This document shows, in pieces, positions 23,660 to 36,999 of a stretch of DNA of 64,000 bases. Both the position numbers and the translations under genes were made by a program. The notes under the pieces were generated by a model, which ran no database searches, was not told where the DNA came from, and saw only the letters and a list, made by a program, of their open reading frames with translations. The stretch is from Epiperipatus broadwayi (taxonomy: Eukaryota; Onychophora; Udeonychophora; Euonychophora; Peripatidae): NCBI GenBank assembly GCA_028023455.1, contig JAQFVV010000031.1:5746926-5810925 (forward strand), read 5' to 3'. Within the stretch, counting starts at the first letter, position 1. Every line of letters starts with the position of its first letter.

Positions 23660-25918
23660 AAGTCTCAGGTATATGAAGAATGACTGTATTTCAAATATTA
23701 TCAATCTTAGCTAATTGTCTGTTAATCTATTTTCCAAAAAACTCATATTTATTTCTTTGAATAAAAAATATCTAGCAAACAGTAATGGAAATAAAAATGT
23801 AGAGGTATTTCAAATATAAACGTATTTGAAATGTGGAAATATTCTTTGATAGTGACACTTCAGATGCCAATATCATGTTTTGCACCCCAGAGATTTCTAA
23901 ATAATATATCGCAATAACAGTGAAATAACTTATAATTATGCATGTAATTGTTTAGAAAAGTTTTTTTTTTTTTTCTAGAAAGACAATTTCTGGATAAACG
24001 ACTTCTCAATATGGGATTTGCCTAAAACTAAAAATATTTTATATGTGTTAACACATATCAATGTAAAAGTACAAGAATAAAAATTTATTTTTCACAATAA
24101 TATTTCTGCCCATTTTTATTATGTGTACTATAAGGAATATTTATAAAGTTCAAAAAAAAAATAAAGTCTTCCTTATTAAATAATTTTCTTGTGTTAGTTC
24201 TTAAAAACATTTTTACACTTATATTTGCATTGGTAGAAGTAAGAATTTATAGCTCTATATAGAAAATACTGATAATGGCAGTGAAATGGTTCCTTATCTA
24301 CTACATGCACTTCATAGAATAAAAACTGGTTTATATAAAAATACTATTATTAAATGAAGGGATAAATCTTAAAACAATTTCATTCTGTGGATTGTATTAT
24401 AGTGAGATAATTTCTGGATAAAAAGTCTTTTTTCCTCAAATGCATTGCTTAAATATTAGATGTTTTAAATTAAAATAAACCTCTGCTCTGTTGAATGTCA
24501 AGAGCTATTAAACACTAAATATTTCATTTGGTAGTTTTAAACTAATCACAATTTGTATTTATATCATTCCATGATTTTGTTGTTATGGATTTAATTGTAA
24601 TTAAAACACATTGGTTTTCAGTGATGAAAGAAATACTACCATTTCCTTGGTAGTTACTATAATATTAAAAAAACTATGACATATTATCTGATTGTATGAA
24701 TGATTAAACTAATAAGAACATTCATTTGTAAAAATTGTCAGTTTTTAATGCATTGGTTGATGACCTAAAGTATTGATAATATCATAATATTATTAAATTA
24801 AGGCGATTCATTATTTTATATTATAATAATGATTTTTAAAACAAATTGGAGGGCTGAACACCATTTTGTTCATGCTTTGAACATTTACATAAAAGTTCCA
24901 TTGACTGTATTTAATGATATCTGCATTCTATCTATTAAATAAAATTTAGTTTAGGAATAGTTTTTTTTTTCTTTTTTTTTTTTTTTGCAATCTTAATAAT
25001 CTAAGGCTAATATTTTTATAGATTTTTTTGTAAAAAAAATTAAAATATGCTGCTCTTTCAAAATCATTGGGGAGCTTTAAAAATGTACAAATTCTAAAGG
25101 ACTTCTAATATGATTATAAAAATGGCTTATACTAATAAAATACATTTAAAATATTGCAGTTTTATCATTGAACATTGTTGTTGTTGACTACAGCAATGAT
25201 TTGTAAATTTCCTTCAAGTTGTAAATATATGATTATCAAATAAATATTAATATAACTATACATTATAAGCAATGTTATTATTATTAAATAAATGATATTA
25301 CATACTGTGTTTATTCATTTAATCAAAATATTTTTTTGTTTAATGATAAAAGCTTTGTGTCAATGTTAAAAATTGTATGGTGGTTGAAAATATAAGACAC
25401 ATAATGAAATCTAAACATAAACAGAGATTTTTACTGGCTCAAATTTTATCCAGAGTACATATAACAATGGTATTTAAAAAATTGAAATGATGCTATTCTA
25501 AAATAGACAAATCATATAATTATGATGTTCTTTTTAAAAGTAAAATGAGAAAAACAATCTGTTCTGCTCCTGGATTCAAAGTATACAGTCATATAAATTG
25601 TTGTAATTAACTCAAAATATTGTCTACAAAATTATATTTATATACTGAAAAAGTGATTTTGTATTAATGTTCAAAACATATCATGATTTATCAGCCTATA
25701 TTAGGGAAAAAACATCTTCAGCAGCATTGGGGGATGGGAGTCATTTATAAATTTGGGTAGCTTTTTCAAATGAAGCAAAACATTCACTATATGCCTACTT
25801 GCACTGAACAAGATATTAATTGGATAGTGGACTACTTTACTCTGCAATGTAATGACATCACAAATGATTTCTTTTTACAAATTCAAAATAATGTCACCAG
25901 ATAGTTTTTAGAAAGTGC
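23660..25918. other. AT-rich DNA, no gene recognised
   Basis: Long T runs (for example 24961-24986) and AT-rich sequence; no frames, repeats or motifs found. The last part (about 25,740-25,918) may contain the undetected 3' end of the LINE to the right. Confidence 0.5.
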
Positions 25919-26643
25919 TTATAATAATTGTAAAATATAATAATACTTAAATATAAGATGAATTAATATTTTATTCAAATTTGTGCAGATGTTGATATTT
26001 AAATACTTAGATCTTAGAGTGTATGGCAAGATAGGTTTTTGAGAGTGAAATAATAATTCATTCTGATTCTTTTTAAGCTTGGCCTGGATTTTACAACTCA
26101 AAAGCATTTGCCCTCACATAAAATAGAAAACCTAGAAAATTGATGACTTACCCCAATATATGTTTGTGCATAGTATGCTATTTTAAAGTGGCCAAGTATT
26201 GACCTTGCATAAATTGACATTGATTTTATATGGAGCTGCAAAATCTTGCAGCATTCTGTGTAAAGCTGCTAAGTATTTTGAGGATAGGATGAAGACAGAT
26301 AAGTCATCCATATAGGCTATGGGGGTTATCTGCTGAGATGTATATGATATGTATATGCTGGTAAATGTTTGCTTCAAAGTGAATAGAGACCCTTGGGAAA
26401 TGGTTGTGTGGGAGAGGGTATAGTAATTTTGTCACCGAGTGTAATTTGTATAATGTATTCATTAGCAATATAGTAAATACATAACAAAAGTGCCCAAGAT
26501 TGTGTTTGCAGCTAACAAGTTGATTAATATCTAGAAAATAAAGATGAATAAAGTGATTAGAAACCCTTGGGAAATGGTTGTGTGGGAGAGGGTATAGTAA
26601 TTTTGTCACTGAGTATAATTTGTATAATGTATTCATTAGCAAT
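25919..26643 (-). pseudogene. LINE reverse transcriptase, palm to thumb (3' part)
   Basis: Minus-strand frames encode the end of a non-LTR reverse transcriptase: PFPKGLYSL (eroded motif B, usually QG.PLSP), then TPIAYMDDLSVFILSS at about 26290-26330 (catalytic motif C, YMDD), then INFLGFLF and a basic stretch near 26100. Frames shift between these blocks. It continues the element at 29096-31733, from which it is separated by an LTR insertion. It is dead: the coding sequence is interrupted several times. A Tx1/L1-like or related LINE clade is possible from the AYxDD context, but I cannot place it firmly. Confidence 0.75.
26377..26643. repeat. 174-bp tandem duplication in LINE, second unit split by LTR
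   Basis: Unit 1 begins at 26377 and unit 2 at about 26551; both carry CCCTTGGGAAATGGTTGTGT and AATGTATTCATTAGCAATAT. Unit 2 is interrupted at 26647 and resumes at 29096, where ACAAAAGTGCCCAAGATTGT matches unit 1 at about 26482. Unit 1 therefore preserves the pre-insertion target sequence. Confidence 0.85.
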
Positions 26644-26647
26644 ATAG

Positions 26648-29095
26648 TGTAACAGTCAAAACATGTCTATCTCGCTAAAACACTGTAGAATTTAAACCCG
26701 GAACATAGAACTCAACACTAGGAGAGTTACCTCCCAGAAATCTCAAGTTCGAATCCAAAGTCCAAACTCCACAATGCCCTCTACGTGATAACACATTTGA
26801 TGCTACTAATAATATAATTTCATGCCGGTGCCGGTGATCAGGGAGAAACACAAAAGACTCTAAATCTAAAATAGCCCTAGGTTAAATTAACAATAACTTA
26901 TAGATGTGCCAAAGATAAGTTTAATGGACTATGTAATTTCTATTGCACCCCGAATAAATAGAGAAAAAGGAAATAAATTTATAAATAAGATTTTAATAAT
27001 TTGGTAATAACATAATTTAGCGATACAAATTGGATAGTTATATAATAAACAAACAAAATGGCTGATACCTCGTACTTGGGTTCGTTTAGATAAAATGTCT
27101 ATAATATATTGACACGGTAGGCATATGCGAGTCACGTAAAGTCTAATAGAGTTTGAAATATTCTAAAACATTTATCACTGGATATTTAAATGGAGATCGA
27201 GAGTCGCTCGCGAATAGATTATAAGATCGAGCTACACTGAACGGATTTGAAATTCATTTGAATAGAATTCTTTTAATAAGTAAAGGGAAATATACGGTGG
27301 TGCTAGCGAGTATATGCTGAGGAGGGGTGCAGTTTATGAGTATGCAACTTTCAAGGATGGCAAAAGGTCTTGGCATTGGATAGGCATTCTGCCTTTTATT
27401 TGGGATGTCTCTAGCCCACTCACAGCTCAAGCCTGGCCCACACCCAGGAGCTTCGTAACTGTGTGGACATACGCGAAATAATTCCCATGTGCCATTTTAG
27501 CACATGACTGGGAACCGTGGAGTAAAATATGGGGAAACAGATTCGAACGATGATGACCTTTGCCAACAGGAGGATTCCAGCACCCATGCATATTTACTAG
27601 CAACACAGCTTAATTTTCATAAGAATTAATAAAATAAAGAGCACTTCGTTAATTAAGGAACAGAAATAGCTCGATCTCGACTTTCATATTTGAATAGCCA
27701 GCAGACTCTCAACAAAACTTAAGATAAATAACTATTCATTTAACAAAATTTTATACGCAAAATATACTTTGAAACATATATATGAGATACTTTTAAATAG
27801 AAACGATGGGAAGGGGGGGAAATGCGTGTTTGCGGTTTATAAACTAAGATAACAACCACGCATCATTTAACTTCCCTACGTAACTCGCATTAGTCTAAAG
27901 AAATTAATTATACATTTCATAATAACACATTGAAATTAAACATTTATAAATATAATAGAAGATCAACCCAAGCACAAATTCAGCATGCATTAGAAAAACA
28001 TTTAAATAAATACATTTATAGAATATACAAAATTGTTAGCTTTAGCTCGAAGTTTTCCGAGATCTCGGGTTGATTTTAATTACCTTGTTCTTTTAACTGT
28101 GTCCGTGGGAATTTCCAAACTTGTAGCAAAGTTCTTAAGTAAAATTATGAAGTTTTCTTCGATTCATGGTTCCACAGCAGCAGTTAGAAGATTTTAGGAG
28201 CAGCATATCATTGGGCTGGTTCAGTTGGATTTCATGATACGGTGACAGGACATCAGATTTTGACTGACGGACGGCCGAGGCACAGGATCCCGAGGAAAAA
28301 CAGCGATTGCCCCGTTACCCGACATTCTGAGGTTAAACTATATTACAACTGGATTTACTGTCACGATCAGGTAGCTTAATTAATAACTCTGTCTAATCAT
28401 AATTACAATCAATCAGCCCTATTTATACGCTCTCCCTGATTACCATCTAACCCTGCGGTGATGAAATCCATTCTTTAATTATTACACATTTGAAAAACAC
28501 GGATTACATTTTCTAATTAAAATCTGTTCGTAAACACTGTTTTATCTCTTCAAATCTACTGGCGCCAATATGATTAAAATTAGCTACTATTGTTCTTTCT
28601 CTACCCTCACTGATTTAAAAATGATGACATGTTTTTGAATAATATTTTACAACACTTTATATTTATCAAACACTATTTCTGAATTTAATTTCCATAAATA
28701 TTTCTCAGTGATATTATTTCTTAAAGACAAATAATTATAACGAAATAACATCACAAATAAATCGATTCAAAAACAACTTTTAAATACAATATTTTGATAT
28801 TTTTTTAAATGTTATCGCAGTTAGTGTGCAGATGAGAATATGTGACCTACTTTATTGTACAAGCATATATACGTAATATATACTCGACGGTTTGAAAATA
28901 AAACCGTTTAAAAACAATTTTAATTATTATTAAACCCCGGGCACCCCATTATACATATAAATTTAGGCGGGATTTCGGTAAATATACCCAGTACACACAC
29001 AATACGATGAAATTAGGGTTTTAAATAAGGCATGAGGGTAGGAAACAGGCAGGCAAGGCGAAACTAAGATTGGTAAGGCAAATCTTACTGTTTCA
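26648..29095 (-). mobile_element. Solo LTR, family LTR1, inserted in LINE with 4-bp TSD
   Basis: 2,448 bp from TGTAACAGTC to CTTACTGTTTCA, flanked by ATAG at 26644-26647 and 29096-29099. The uninterrupted duplicate at about 26467-26478 reads AATATAGTAAAT, confirming that exactly one ATAG was duplicated on insertion. Similar to 16061-18726 at both ends and in the middle. Near its right end it has GGCGGGATTTCGG, shared with the copies at 10.4 and 18.6 kb. CpG-rich relative to the LINE around it, as expected for a younger insertion. No gag or pol inside. Orientation is inferred from the family. Confidence 0.85.
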
Positions 29096-31733
29096 ATAGT
29101 AAATACATAACAAAAGTGCCCAAGATTGTGTTTGCAGCTAACATGTTGATTAATACCTAGGCTGTCATAGAGTCAAATACCAACTCATCATCATCTAAAT
29201 CCACTGCAACTAGCAAATATTTCTGTTGGCCTTGAAATGACCTTAAAACTGTCTTGAAGATAAGTGCTGCTTGTCGTGTTGCAGTTGCTAATTTGCAGAC
29301 TGATAGGGTAAAACAAGAGGGATTATATGTGGCTTAATTCTAGACCTTCTCAATAAGTATAATAATGAGTGAGCCCATGCAGATAGGCCAAAGGTTGGCA
29401 AGAGTGGCTACTGGAGTTGTTTTGTTGTTGATGGACAGTATTACCAATGAATATGGTTCTCAATGTTGTAGACCTTTTGTGATAATTCATAATCTCACAT
29501 TGCAGTGGAATGGTAGTGAAATGGCTGAGATGCTTGAACACATATTTTGGCATGCAGTGAGTATCTGAATGACATGCAACAGGCAGGAATTTGAGTTTGA
29601 TTGCAAATACAATAGTATTATGTAGTGTTTGTATTAAGTAGTCCAAAACATTCTGACATGGATTAAAAAGTTAAGACTTTGAAGGTTTTGTTTATAATAT
29701 TTGTATATGGGCCTGATTGTAAAATGTACTGCATGTGTGGATGTCTCATTTGTATATGGGCCTGATTGTAAAATGTAGTGCATGTGTGAAGAGTCTCAGC
29801 TTGCTTAGCAATGGACAAATGATGGTAGAAGGGTAGCCCAAGGTCCATCAGAAATAGCCTTTAGTTCATGTATGCTTTTAGTGCAAATTTAATTTTAATG
29901 GATAATAATTACAACTTTTAAGAAGTAATCTTGGATATAGCAAATGTATTGTTATATGCCTGTTTAGGCTTATATATATGGTAGTATGGGTTATTAGTGG
30001 GTTTTAACAGAACTATTTGCTTATGTAGTTAATCAGTAAGAGTTAAAAGTATAGAAAAGAGGAAGGGATTGCTGGTGATGTGGTATTGTTAAAGAAAATT
30101 AGATTTATGTAGGTTTGGGATCACTGCATAGGTGTGAACTGCCAAGCCTTCATGTTTGTTGAGCATAATATATGTTTCAAAAATAGGAAATTTTAGGAAT
30201 ATGCAGAAAAAAATAATTATTATTGTTTTCTCAGGAGGCAATGTAGTTGATTGTATTTCATCTAGGTTGAGTGTTGCAGTTTATGCAGAGTGATCTGATA
30301 ATGACAATGAATTCTGATTTTGGCTGTTGAAATGATGCAACATAAGCAAATAGAAGCAAGGCCATTGATGATGGGCAATATCATTATAGAAGATTACTCC
30401 ATCTCATGATAGAAAGCCTTCATTACTTATTAGAGATATTGCTATTTGATGGAGCTATTTGGAAATGAAGTCTTATAATTTCATGTTAAAAATCCTATAA
30501 TGATGATTGGGTAAGGAGTCATGCTAGCAGTGAGTTAGTATTTAGTATGGTATAAGACATGGTGATGTTTCCAGTTATAATATAGAGGTAAATGTTGTTT
30601 AAGATGGTTACATAGTTATGAAAGGTAGCTATTAATAAGATTGCAACAATATTTAGATTCTTGAATGATTTAAATGATCAGCTTGAAGTTATAAAGAGAC
30701 CAGGGTTGCCTGAAGGTGATGATAGATACCTGGAGCAAGTAATGGAACCCTTTATGTATAGGTACAATGCATGGTTAATCTATTTTGAATCTTAAATATC
30801 CTAATATATGTGGTTGGGAAATTCTATGTCTTTGCCTAAAGTAGTGTATTTTGTTAGCTGGCTTTAAATACTGCTCATTAAGGACTGTTATTCTAATTTT
30901 CATTGGTGGTGAGTGTTGTATATGAATGTTTGAAGTGTAAAGTATTCTGATGGATAGTCTTCAGCATGTGGGTTGTGCCTTAATGGATTTTTACTAGTTG
31001 ATTGGGTGATGTCCATTGGTGTCAAGTCTTCTATTTGAAGGCAAGTTATTGATTATGATCTGTTGTACTCATATGTTTTGGGTTTTTTATTGTTTTTATT
31101 TCATTTTGGGTGATATAACCATTCTTTTTGCCTCTATTGTAGTTATTTTAAGAAGAGGAAACAGGCATAAGTGTCTCAATGATAGAAGCTGATGTGATAT
31201 TTTTACATATGTGTGTGGTTTGTTTTGGTGATGTTTGTTATCTCACTGAAAGTGTATAATACTGGTTCAGGTAAGTTGATTTATTCAGTTATCTGGTGAT
31301 ATGGTAAATTATGAAACTGATATATGTGTTGTTTGGATTCATTTGGGTGTTGATTGAATAGATATCATGTATGTTGTTTGGTTTGATTATTGGGTGGCTA
31401 TGTTTGTTTGCACTTATACAGGGGGAAAAGTGATTTTTCAGATGAAGATGTTTTAATCTTGTTGTTAGTTCCCGGATTTATGTTTAACAATGGATGTGGG
31501 GCTGGTTTCTTTAGCATGTATGTTGTCAAGATGATCATTTGTTTGCTGTGGTTGTGGATTTTTGTTGATGTCATATTGGGTTGGAAGGTGTTTATAGAGT
31601 TACATGAGTGGTACTGTAGTTTAAGTCCCCTTATGAGGAAGCATTGCGTCATCTTGTGATCCACCACCTGGGTGAGAATGGTGTTTGCATAATCAAATCT
31701 GTTACTGTAATATAACACTGTTACATCTTTCAA
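29096..31733 (-). pseudogene. LINE endonuclease and RT fingers (5' part)
   Basis: Minus-strand reading gives, from right to left: a 111-codon frame of unknown function (31398-31733); an apurinic-type endonuclease remnant with YPIIIIG (near 30500, where GDFN is expected), NYKTSFPNSSIK, and LSLSDHSA near 30285 (the SDH motif); then RT fingers with PKYVFKHLSHF (29550) and motif A as AVDLDDDELVFDS (about 29175). The order EN then RT is that of a standard LINE ORF2. Stops and shifts are frequent. The peptide VFKHLSHF recurs in the LINE at 35.6 kb, suggesting the same family. Confidence 0.7.
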
Positions 31734-32551
31734 ATAAATTGGTTAGAAAGCTCTGACTTTAACAAATGGCTTCATGATTTGATGTCAAACCTGAAATAAA
31801 TTTTTTTGGATATAATGATGATCTGGATCAACTGATGTAAGCAAATTGTTACTAAAGATTTAATATTAGTTTCATAATGAGTTTTGCTTTTCTTGATAAA
31901 AATTCAAGAATTAGACACATGAATTGGCATGTTCTGCAATTCTCAAAACCATCTCCCAGACCCTATGTAATGTTATTGCATCATAGAACAAATCTCTGGA
32001 AAATTTGTTTATGTAATATACTCACATCTGTGATTGTGAGGAAAAAATATTTTAAATGAGTTGTGTATACCCCACAGTATTCAATATTGTTAAAGTTATC
32101 AAGAATTAATTTGAAGTCATGTGAATTCCATTGTGGGGGTGGGTTGATATTTGTATATTAAACGCAATATATCATTACTGTTTATTCTCAAAAAGTGATG
32201 AAAATATTTATTGTTCATGAGTTTGTGATTTGATTATGATGCTTGTTGCAAATTATTTTTTGCAACATTGACATTTACCTTTGTGTGATCTGTAAGATGT
32301 AGCAGTATCAATGTAATATTGATGTCATCTATATGATCATATGGTCTACTGGTCACTTTTTAAAATACATTTATAGTTGTGAAATTTTAATAATAAGTTT
32401 TTTTCAAAGAAAATAATTTTGATTATCCAATTATACTTATCATTTGCATATATATGTGACTCCAAAATATGTGCATTTCAATGGTTTTTTTCTAGTTCAG
32501 ATCCTAAGAGCTGTGTAAACCTTAATCTGGCAGAGACAAAGTTAACTGTGA

Positions 32552-32777
<226 letters not shown>

Positions 32778-33299
32778 CAAAGCAAAACTTTATTGAGTCT
32801 AAAAAGTTACAGAGTCACATCTAGTAACATACTTATTTGTTACAATTGCAAGAAACAAATTACAACTATGCATGGAGACCAATTAGGACATCTTTTCAGT
32901 ACATAAATCTTTATCATTGCTGCATACTTTTTTGTTTGTTTTTAAATTTGGTCTTCTAATTAGTTCAGATCATGCTTGCATTTTTTAAAAGTTGAAAATT
33001 GCTGATGTTGAAAATGTCACCATTTATCATATTGGGCTTATTCATAGACTGGATTTTGGTTTCAAGTGTGACCATGTGGCTGCTGCACACATCTGGTTGA
33101 GCTAGGATGCTGTCTCTCTTTTTGAACAGTTCTAGTTTTATTGAGTATATTTCTGGGTGGCATCAAGGGTTATTAGCAAGAGCAAAAGTCAATCTGGTAC
33201 ACCATTTAGAGCGTAAAAGATGTATGTTCCTGCACAAATAGCAAGGATGTAGCCTTTTTTAAATGTATTATTTCATCAGTTGAGATGTTAGCCTTTCTG

Positions 33300-33500
33300 T
33301 ATGTGGTAAACATTGTGTGATGTATTGTTTCTAGTGCCATGCAGGAATGTAGGAAATGATCTTGTGTCTCTTCTTATCTATGACATAGCCCACATATGAG
33401 GTCTATATTTGTATAGAATCTACGCAATCTAAGGAAATGTGTTGTGGGTAGAGCATTAAGATTAAACCTAAGTAGAAAATCAAATAAGTTTTAGTTGTAG
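33300..33500 (-). pseudogene. LINE C-terminal CCHC-type motif
   Basis: The minus strand encodes LNALPTTHFLRLRRF, then CGLCHR followed by a stop and EETQDHFLHSCMALE. The C-x2-C...H-x-C spacing next to an ET..H pattern is the zinc-binding tail known from many LINE ORF2 proteins, thought to help bind the RNA or target. One in-frame stop sits in the motif. Confidence 0.65.
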
Positions 33501-33617
33501 TGACCACATTCAGAATTGTTGCAATAGTTGCCTGTTGTCTATCACAAGAGCTGATGGATATAGATTAGGTATCTGGTTTGGGTATAGTATATTATAAATG
33601 TCCCAGTATGTATACTT

Positions 33618-34303
33618 ACACAATTCAAAACAAAGCAAAACTCTCCATATAGTAGTGCCATCATGTGCTAACAAGAGCAATCAATGGATGCCAGGAGGCT
33701 TGTGCATAAAATCCCTATCTAGTGCCTACTCATCCAATATTCCCAGACTAGTTTCTGGCTTGTGGCCTTCATCAGTGAGGTGCCTTGGATCTGAGAGCAC
33801 TGCACCTAGATCTTAGGATCAAATGCAACCCTCCAGCACCCAACTTTTAACTCTATTTAACTACAAAACTATGAGAATGAAATTGAAAACATATTAATAT
33901 TTTCAATCCAAGCTCAATAGCTTACATAGTCATATGGATCTGAACTCAATTCAGCACACATACATTTGGTGTCTTTGGCTCTTTAACAACCATAGCCACC
34001 ACTATCCTATTAGGCAGGATTGGTGTTAAACCACTAAACATCACATGATCACTATCTCATACTAGCACATACTTGTTATTACACAATTAAAAACAAACCA
34101 TCTTGTGCTAACAAGCCAGAAACTAGTCTGGGGATATTGGATGAGTAGGCACTAGATAGGGATTTTATGCACAAGCCTTCTGGAATCCATTGATTGCTCT
34201 TGTTAGCACAAGATGGCACTACTATATTGCTAGTTTTGCTTTGTTTTGAATTGTGTAATAACAATTATGTGCTAATATGAGATAGTGATCATGTGATGTT
34301 TAG
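33618..34303. repeat. Compound foldback element inside the LINE
   Basis: Two nested inverted pairs: 33618-33763 with 34111-34256 (146 bp; shared ATCCCTATCTAGTGCCTACT), and 34034-34090 with about 34248-34303 (CATCACATGATCACTATCTC). The same sequence block thus takes part in two hairpins. It has no transposase, and the 61- and 72-codon frames are mirror readings of the arms. Confidence 0.8.
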
Positions 34304-35800
34304 TATGTATAGTTGTTTTCATTATTGAGTGATATTTTGTTTGTAAATTGGATTGAGTTCTTCATTCAGTGTAGATAAATAGCCATATGATGGGGTTGTT
34401 CTGTCTATGGATATTATGTTGATCACACATTCCATATCTGGAAATCTTTTTATGGTGGCTGTTAATAGATTTACTGATTTCTGTGTGTAAAAAATGTTGA
34501 TTGTATAAAGTCTGAATCCATTGCTAAGTAGTAGTCTGCTCAGACTTTTTAAAGAGATCGCCACTAACTTTCTCTTCCATATTAGTTTATTACAGAATGA
34601 TGATATTTTAGATATGAATGCTTTTGCCAATTTGATCATAGGTGTATAGTAGGTAATTTTTGTAATTATAAGTTGATTATATCGTGCTACCTTCGTGTAT
34701 ATTGACAAATATGACTTTTCAAATGAGGCTGTGAGTTTTTCAGCATCTTTCTTTAATTTATTTTGATTTTTTTTGCCTCATTCCATTGGTGCCAAGGTAC
34801 AATGGGAATTCAAAGAAAGCAGATGGTTTGCCATTAAACATCTCTGTACAGTGCTTGCCTGTGTATATTGACCATGCTGCAGCTTTATTTGTGTTTAATT
34901 TTTAAATTAAAATTTGAGGTATAATTTTTGATTCTCTCTTGTAGTATGGGGAGATTCTTTTTAGAGGGGAGAAAAATGGTAACATTGTCCATATAGGCTT
35001 TGCATGATATATTTAAGGCAGTGTTTGGGATTTGAATACCTTTTATTTTTTTCTGTATCTCTATTAATAGAGGATTTATATATAGTGTAAAGAGCAAAGC
35101 ACTGAGGGTAGATCCTTGTGGGATGGATTGACTCGGTCTGAAAGCTGGTGATTTTTCCCCATTAAGTGTGATGTGGATTTTATGGCTGAGTAGTAGATTG
35201 GCTATTATATATAGTAGGGATGAAAGTGTTGTATTTTTCAGCATATCTAATAATCTGGCTATAGGCACCAAGTCAAAAACTGCCTCAATATATAGCTGAA
35301 CTATAATTGGTGCATATGACTTTTATTACTTTGATATGTGTCTTATACCTTAAGGCACCATGTCCACTTGATGATCCTTTTTGGCATATTGTGCTGGTGA
35401 TAACACAGTGAGTATGTGTTGTTCTATTTTTTTAATTCCTTTTTCAATTTTTTTTATTCCTAAACATCCCATTGAAATTGGTTGTAAATTAGATAAACAA
35501 GATAATTCTGTAGTTTTTTTTGTTAAATGGAACCATTGCAATTGGATATAGACTTTATATGTTGTAAATTTTTTGGGATATGCAATTGGCTAGATCACAT
35601 AAGTATTTGGATGTGAAGTGGCTAAGATGTTTGAAAACAAATTTGGGAATGTCTTGTGGTCCTAGGTGACATGTGTTTGTTATTTTTGCAAGTTGAAACA
35701 CAATGTCAGTTGTTGTTGATATAGGTGTGTCTATTTCAGGATCACTGAATATATCTTCATTTGGTATGTATGCTTTTTGTTTTTGCAATTTTTTTTTTTA
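34304..35800 (-). pseudogene. LINE reverse transcriptase domain (second LINE)
   Basis: Consecutive minus-strand frames show the RT blocks in order: GPQDIPKFVFKHLSHF (about 35640, block 1), LSNLQPIS (about 35470, block 2), PQGSTLSALLFTLYINPLL (about 35130, motif B), KAYMDNVTIFLPS (about 35000, motif C with YMDN in place of the catalytic YMDD/YADD), and thumb with FCNKLIWKRKL (about 34590). The D-to-N change in motif C and the frame breaks make it inactive. The AYxDDVTIFL-like context is typical of non-LTR RTs. Confidence 0.8.
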
Positions 35801-36167
35801 AATGTTGATATATTGGGTATATCATATTATGTCCAGCTGTTATAGAGCAATCTATTTCCACTGCCATTGGCACTCTGACTGTGGATAGGTATCCTTATAC
35901 CCACCATGTGTATGCCCTGGTCCAAGTGTGTTGTTGTGTAAGATATATATATTTTTCCTTTTTATTGCTACATATTACTTTAGTGTGTAGCATACATTGT
36001 TGTACATTTCTGTTTTTTTATTTGTATTTGATTGTCTGTAGTTGGCCTGGAAATGGTTATTCTTTCATGTAGTTAATCCACCAATGCTAATAATCAGGTG
36101 GGGTGTGTGTTAAATTCCAAGTAATATGATTAATGTTGAAAGAAAGTATATTGGTGAATGCTATATA

Positions 36168-36760
36168 CTATTGTACTGGATTGAGTAATATGTTTTGAAG
36201 TTTTTGGAACCTTATATATGTTTCTGAATAAAGGTATTTAGTTGTTTGTGCTGGAAGAAGTATTCGCATAGTCTTTTGAAGGGCTATTGTTGTATTCTGT
36301 ATTTTTATTAAGTCGAGAGTGATGAACTGGGTAGCATAATCTGAGATTATAGATGGACAGAGTTCAAGATTAAAATAATGATGTAACATTGGTGAGTAGA
36401 AACTCAAATCTATAATTGACTTATATATATATTATAATTAAATGATATTGAGTTTGATGGGAGAAAACCTTCAGCATTCATAAGTGGGATTATTTGATGG
36501 ATCCATTTAGTGACATAATTTGATAGGTCATGTTGAAATATCCCAGGAGTATTATAAGATTTCGTGTTGCTGTAAGTATCCTATTTATTGTTGTCATTAT
36601 TCTAGAGATGATGACAGAACCTAGTGGTAAATAGACAAATAGTAGATTAAGTGTCATATTTTTTATGATGTAGTGTTTTTATAATAAGATTGGAGTCAAT
36701 ATGTATAATTTAAAAAAAATTAAAAGGGCGGTTGTGGGATACAATTATACCTGTGCCACC
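36168..36760 (-). pseudogene. LINE endonuclease domain remnant (second LINE)
   Basis: The minus strand encodes LLFVYLPLGSVIIS, then LIILLGYFNMTYQ near 36550 (where GDFN is expected), and ELCPSIISDYATQF near 36340 (where SDH is expected). These are the conserved blocks of the APE-type endonuclease that nicks the target in LINE retrotransposition, with key residues replaced (D to Y in GDFN, H to Y in SDH). It lies directly upstream of the RT frames and is 5'-truncated at the trinucleotide array. Confidence 0.65.
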
Positions 36761-36768
36761 TGATGGTG

Positions 36769-36999
<231 letters not shown>

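Larger units (their letters stand above)
32778..36765 (-). mobile_element. Decayed LINE, 3' end intact, interrupted by foldback
   Basis: About 4 kb on the minus strand in the order endonuclease (36.7-36.2 kb), reverse transcriptase (35.8-34.3 kb), C-terminal zinc-binding motif (33.4 kb) and 3' end with AATAAA. It lies between two (ATT)n arrays. The foldback element at 33618-34303 interrupts it between the RT thumb and the C-terminal motif. No TSD could be defined because both flanks are low complexity. Confidence 0.7.
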
